From Sulfurovum sp. (lineage in GTDB: Bacteria; Campylobacterota; Campylobacteria; Campylobacterales; Sulfurovaceae): DNA of 7,588 bases. The DNA is taken from contig JALSSQ010000297.1 in assembly GCA_026984165.1 (NCBI GenBank), positions 1 to 7,588 on the forward strand, in the 5' to 3' direction. The notes beneath the pieces were generated by a model. It did not search any database. It was not told the origin of the DNA and saw only the letters and a program-made list of their open reading frames with translations. The translations under genes and the position numbers were made by a program. Shown here one piece after another: positions 6,584 to 7,588 of the stretch. Numbering within the stretch: the stretch's first letter is position 1; every line of letters starts with the position of its first letter.

Positions 6584-7038
6584 AATGCTTGTATTTTGAA
6601 ATGCCAATAATTTGCAGAATGCTTGTCTTTGAGCTTAATCTCATTAACAATTGCTGTAGGACCTCTGGTTTCTGGTGGAGGGACAAGTTTAATCTCTTCA
6701 GGGATAAAAATAGTTCTATGGGCTTTTTTAAGAATGCTTCGACTCTCATCTTTTTTGATTTTAGCGTAATGCTCTAGTATATCATAAGCTGATTTTTTAT
6801 CTTTATGGTATCGTAAAATATTTGTGCCAAGAAAGAGCGAATCTTCCAAAGAATGTTTGTTTCTTTCTGAGAGGTAAACAATATATTTGGCATTGTCACT
6901 ATGTACTTTTAGCACATAGACAAAGGCCACAGACAAAATAGATACAGCAATTAGAATTTCTATGAGAGTAAAGGCAGGACGTAAAGTTTTACAAAAAATA
7001 TTGAAGGGTGCTTTGCATGGTATTTGTAGAGAACTCAT
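6580..7038 (-). CDS. Prepilin-like (pseudopilin) protein with long leader
   Basis: This 152-residue protein has a type IV prepilin/pseudopilin N-terminus: RPAFTLIEILIAVSIL, with predicted cleavage after Ala22, Phe23 as the first mature residue and the conserved Glu at mature position 5 (Glu27), followed by a hydrophobic helix to about residue 44. The leader is long (22 residues) and the residue before the cut is Ala rather than the usual Gly. The rest is charged and soluble, with no Cys in the mature part, and does not identify a class; a minor pseudopilin (GspI/GspJ-like) is plausible. The start overlaps the stop of the upstream pilin gene as TAATG, so translation is probably coupled and the start is well supported. 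The stop overlaps the stop of the exosortase gene. The C-terminus (NYWHFKIQAF) is not a sorting tail. Confidence 0.8.
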   Translation of the reverse strand: MSSLQIPCKAPFNIFCKTLRPAFTLIEILIAVSILSVAFVYVLKVHSDNAKYIVYLSERNKHSLEDSLFLGTNILRYHKDKKSAYDILEHYAKIKKDESRSILKKAHRTIFIPEEIKLVPPPETRGPTAIVNEIKLKDKHSANYWHFKIQAF

Positions 7039-7580
7039 TAATAATATTCTCCCGAATCAGAAATACTTTGACTTTTTTGTATCCAATACTCTTTTGCATC
7101 CTCAGGCGAATCAAAACGTTTAGGTTCTCCGAAAAATGATGGTAAAAAATAGGTTCCTTCTTTATTTTGAAGTATGAGTTGTGTGGAACTACCGTTATCA
7201 TAAAAATCCATGACAAGACATATTTTTTTGTCATTATAGCGTTCATATTCAATGCGTTGGAGAGTGTTCTGTTTATCTATTGTATATGCTTTTATATCAG
7301 TGAGGTCTATCTTGTTTGCATAGGCTTTAAAGGGAGCAGAAATATCTTTCCTAAGGTAACAGCTGCGACATTTATCAACACATAAAAGTGTGGCATGACC
7401 AGTAAAAAACTCCGATGTGACAATGTTTTCTTTTAGGTTTAATGGAGTCAGAGCTTTGGGTTCAGATTTTCGTATCTTGAAATTTGAAAATCCTATGGCA
7501 TAGACCAAAGAGATAATGACTACCACAATAAGAAGTTCTATAAGAGAAAATCCTTTGTGTGTGGTAGGCTTTATGCGCAT
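7038..7580 (-). CDS. Prepilin-like (pseudopilin) protein with cysteine cluster
   Basis: This 180-residue protein begins with a short 10-residue leader and a classical prepilin site, HKG|FSLIELLIVVVII: Gly10 before the cut, Phe11 first in the mature protein, Glu at mature position 5, then a membrane helix to about residue 30. The soluble part contains a C-x3-C-x2-C cluster (Cys67, Cys71, Cys74) and a fourth Cys at 121, unusual for a minor pseudopilin and suggesting disulfides or a bound metal. The C-terminus (SISDSGEYY) is polar. No exact class (GspH or another minor pilin) can be given. Only eight bases precede the start in the window and they show no ribosome binding site, so coupling to a gene beyond the right edge is possible. 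The next gene overlaps its stop by one base. Confidence 0.8.
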   Translation of the reverse strand: MRIKPTTHKGFSLIELLIVVVIISLVYAIGFSNFKIRKSEPKALTPLNLKENIVTSEFFTGHATLLCVDKCRSCYLRKDISAPFKAYANKIDLTDIKAYTIDKQNTLQRIEYERYNDKKICLVMDFYDNGSSTQLILQNKEGTYFLPSFFGEPKRFDSPEDAKEYWIQKSQSISDSGEYY

Positions 7581-7588
7581 GAGATTTT

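Noticed and set aside
6589..6777. Small plus-strand frame right after the exosortase as a possible sorting substrate
   Set aside because: It is antisense to the pilin gene, has no signal peptide or C-terminal sorting tail, and no ribosome binding site.

Overview
The window is a compact, AT-rich bacterial stretch with nine protein genes, no RNA genes, no insertion sequences and no CRISPR. No gap between genes exceeds about 120 bases. The protein types, low GC, short spacers and frequent gene overlaps suggest a member of the Campylobacterota, perhaps a Sulfurimonas- or Sulfurovum-like sulfur oxidiser. That placement is inferred from protein style; no rRNA or species marker is present.

Left part (1-2582). 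The 3' end of a comM/yifB-type AAA+ ATPase gene runs in from the left edge on the + strand and converges on yeiH, a putative sulfite/sulfate exporter gene on the - strand. yeiH is divergent from a YeiE/CysB-like LysR regulator gene on the + strand. The 120-base spacer between them holds a good extended -10 promoter for the regulator and a perfect 15-base palindrome of the LysR-box form T-N11-A, just upstream of the yeiH ribosome binding site. This looks like a regulator with its target.

Middle part (2553-4754, - strand). An RDD-family membrane protein gene, an MFS permease gene (MFS_1_like/HcaT-like) and mobA (molybdenum cofactor guanylyltransferase) form a tightly overlapping operon, read in that order. 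The 3' end of mobA overlaps the 3' end of the LysR gene by 30 bases.

Right part (4811-7580). A gspF-like inner-membrane platform protein and two prepilin-like proteins, all on the - strand, indicate a type II secretion or type IV pilus-like machine whose other genes probably lie beyond the right edge. Between gspF and the pilin genes, on the opposite strand, sits a short exosortase-family gene with the Cys/Arg/His catalytic residues in place. It shares its 5' spacer with gspF and overlaps the second pilin gene tail to tail by four bases. No protein in the window carries an obvious C-terminal sorting tail, so its substrate lies elsewhere. This exosortase-in-secretion-locus arrangement is the most unusual part of the window.
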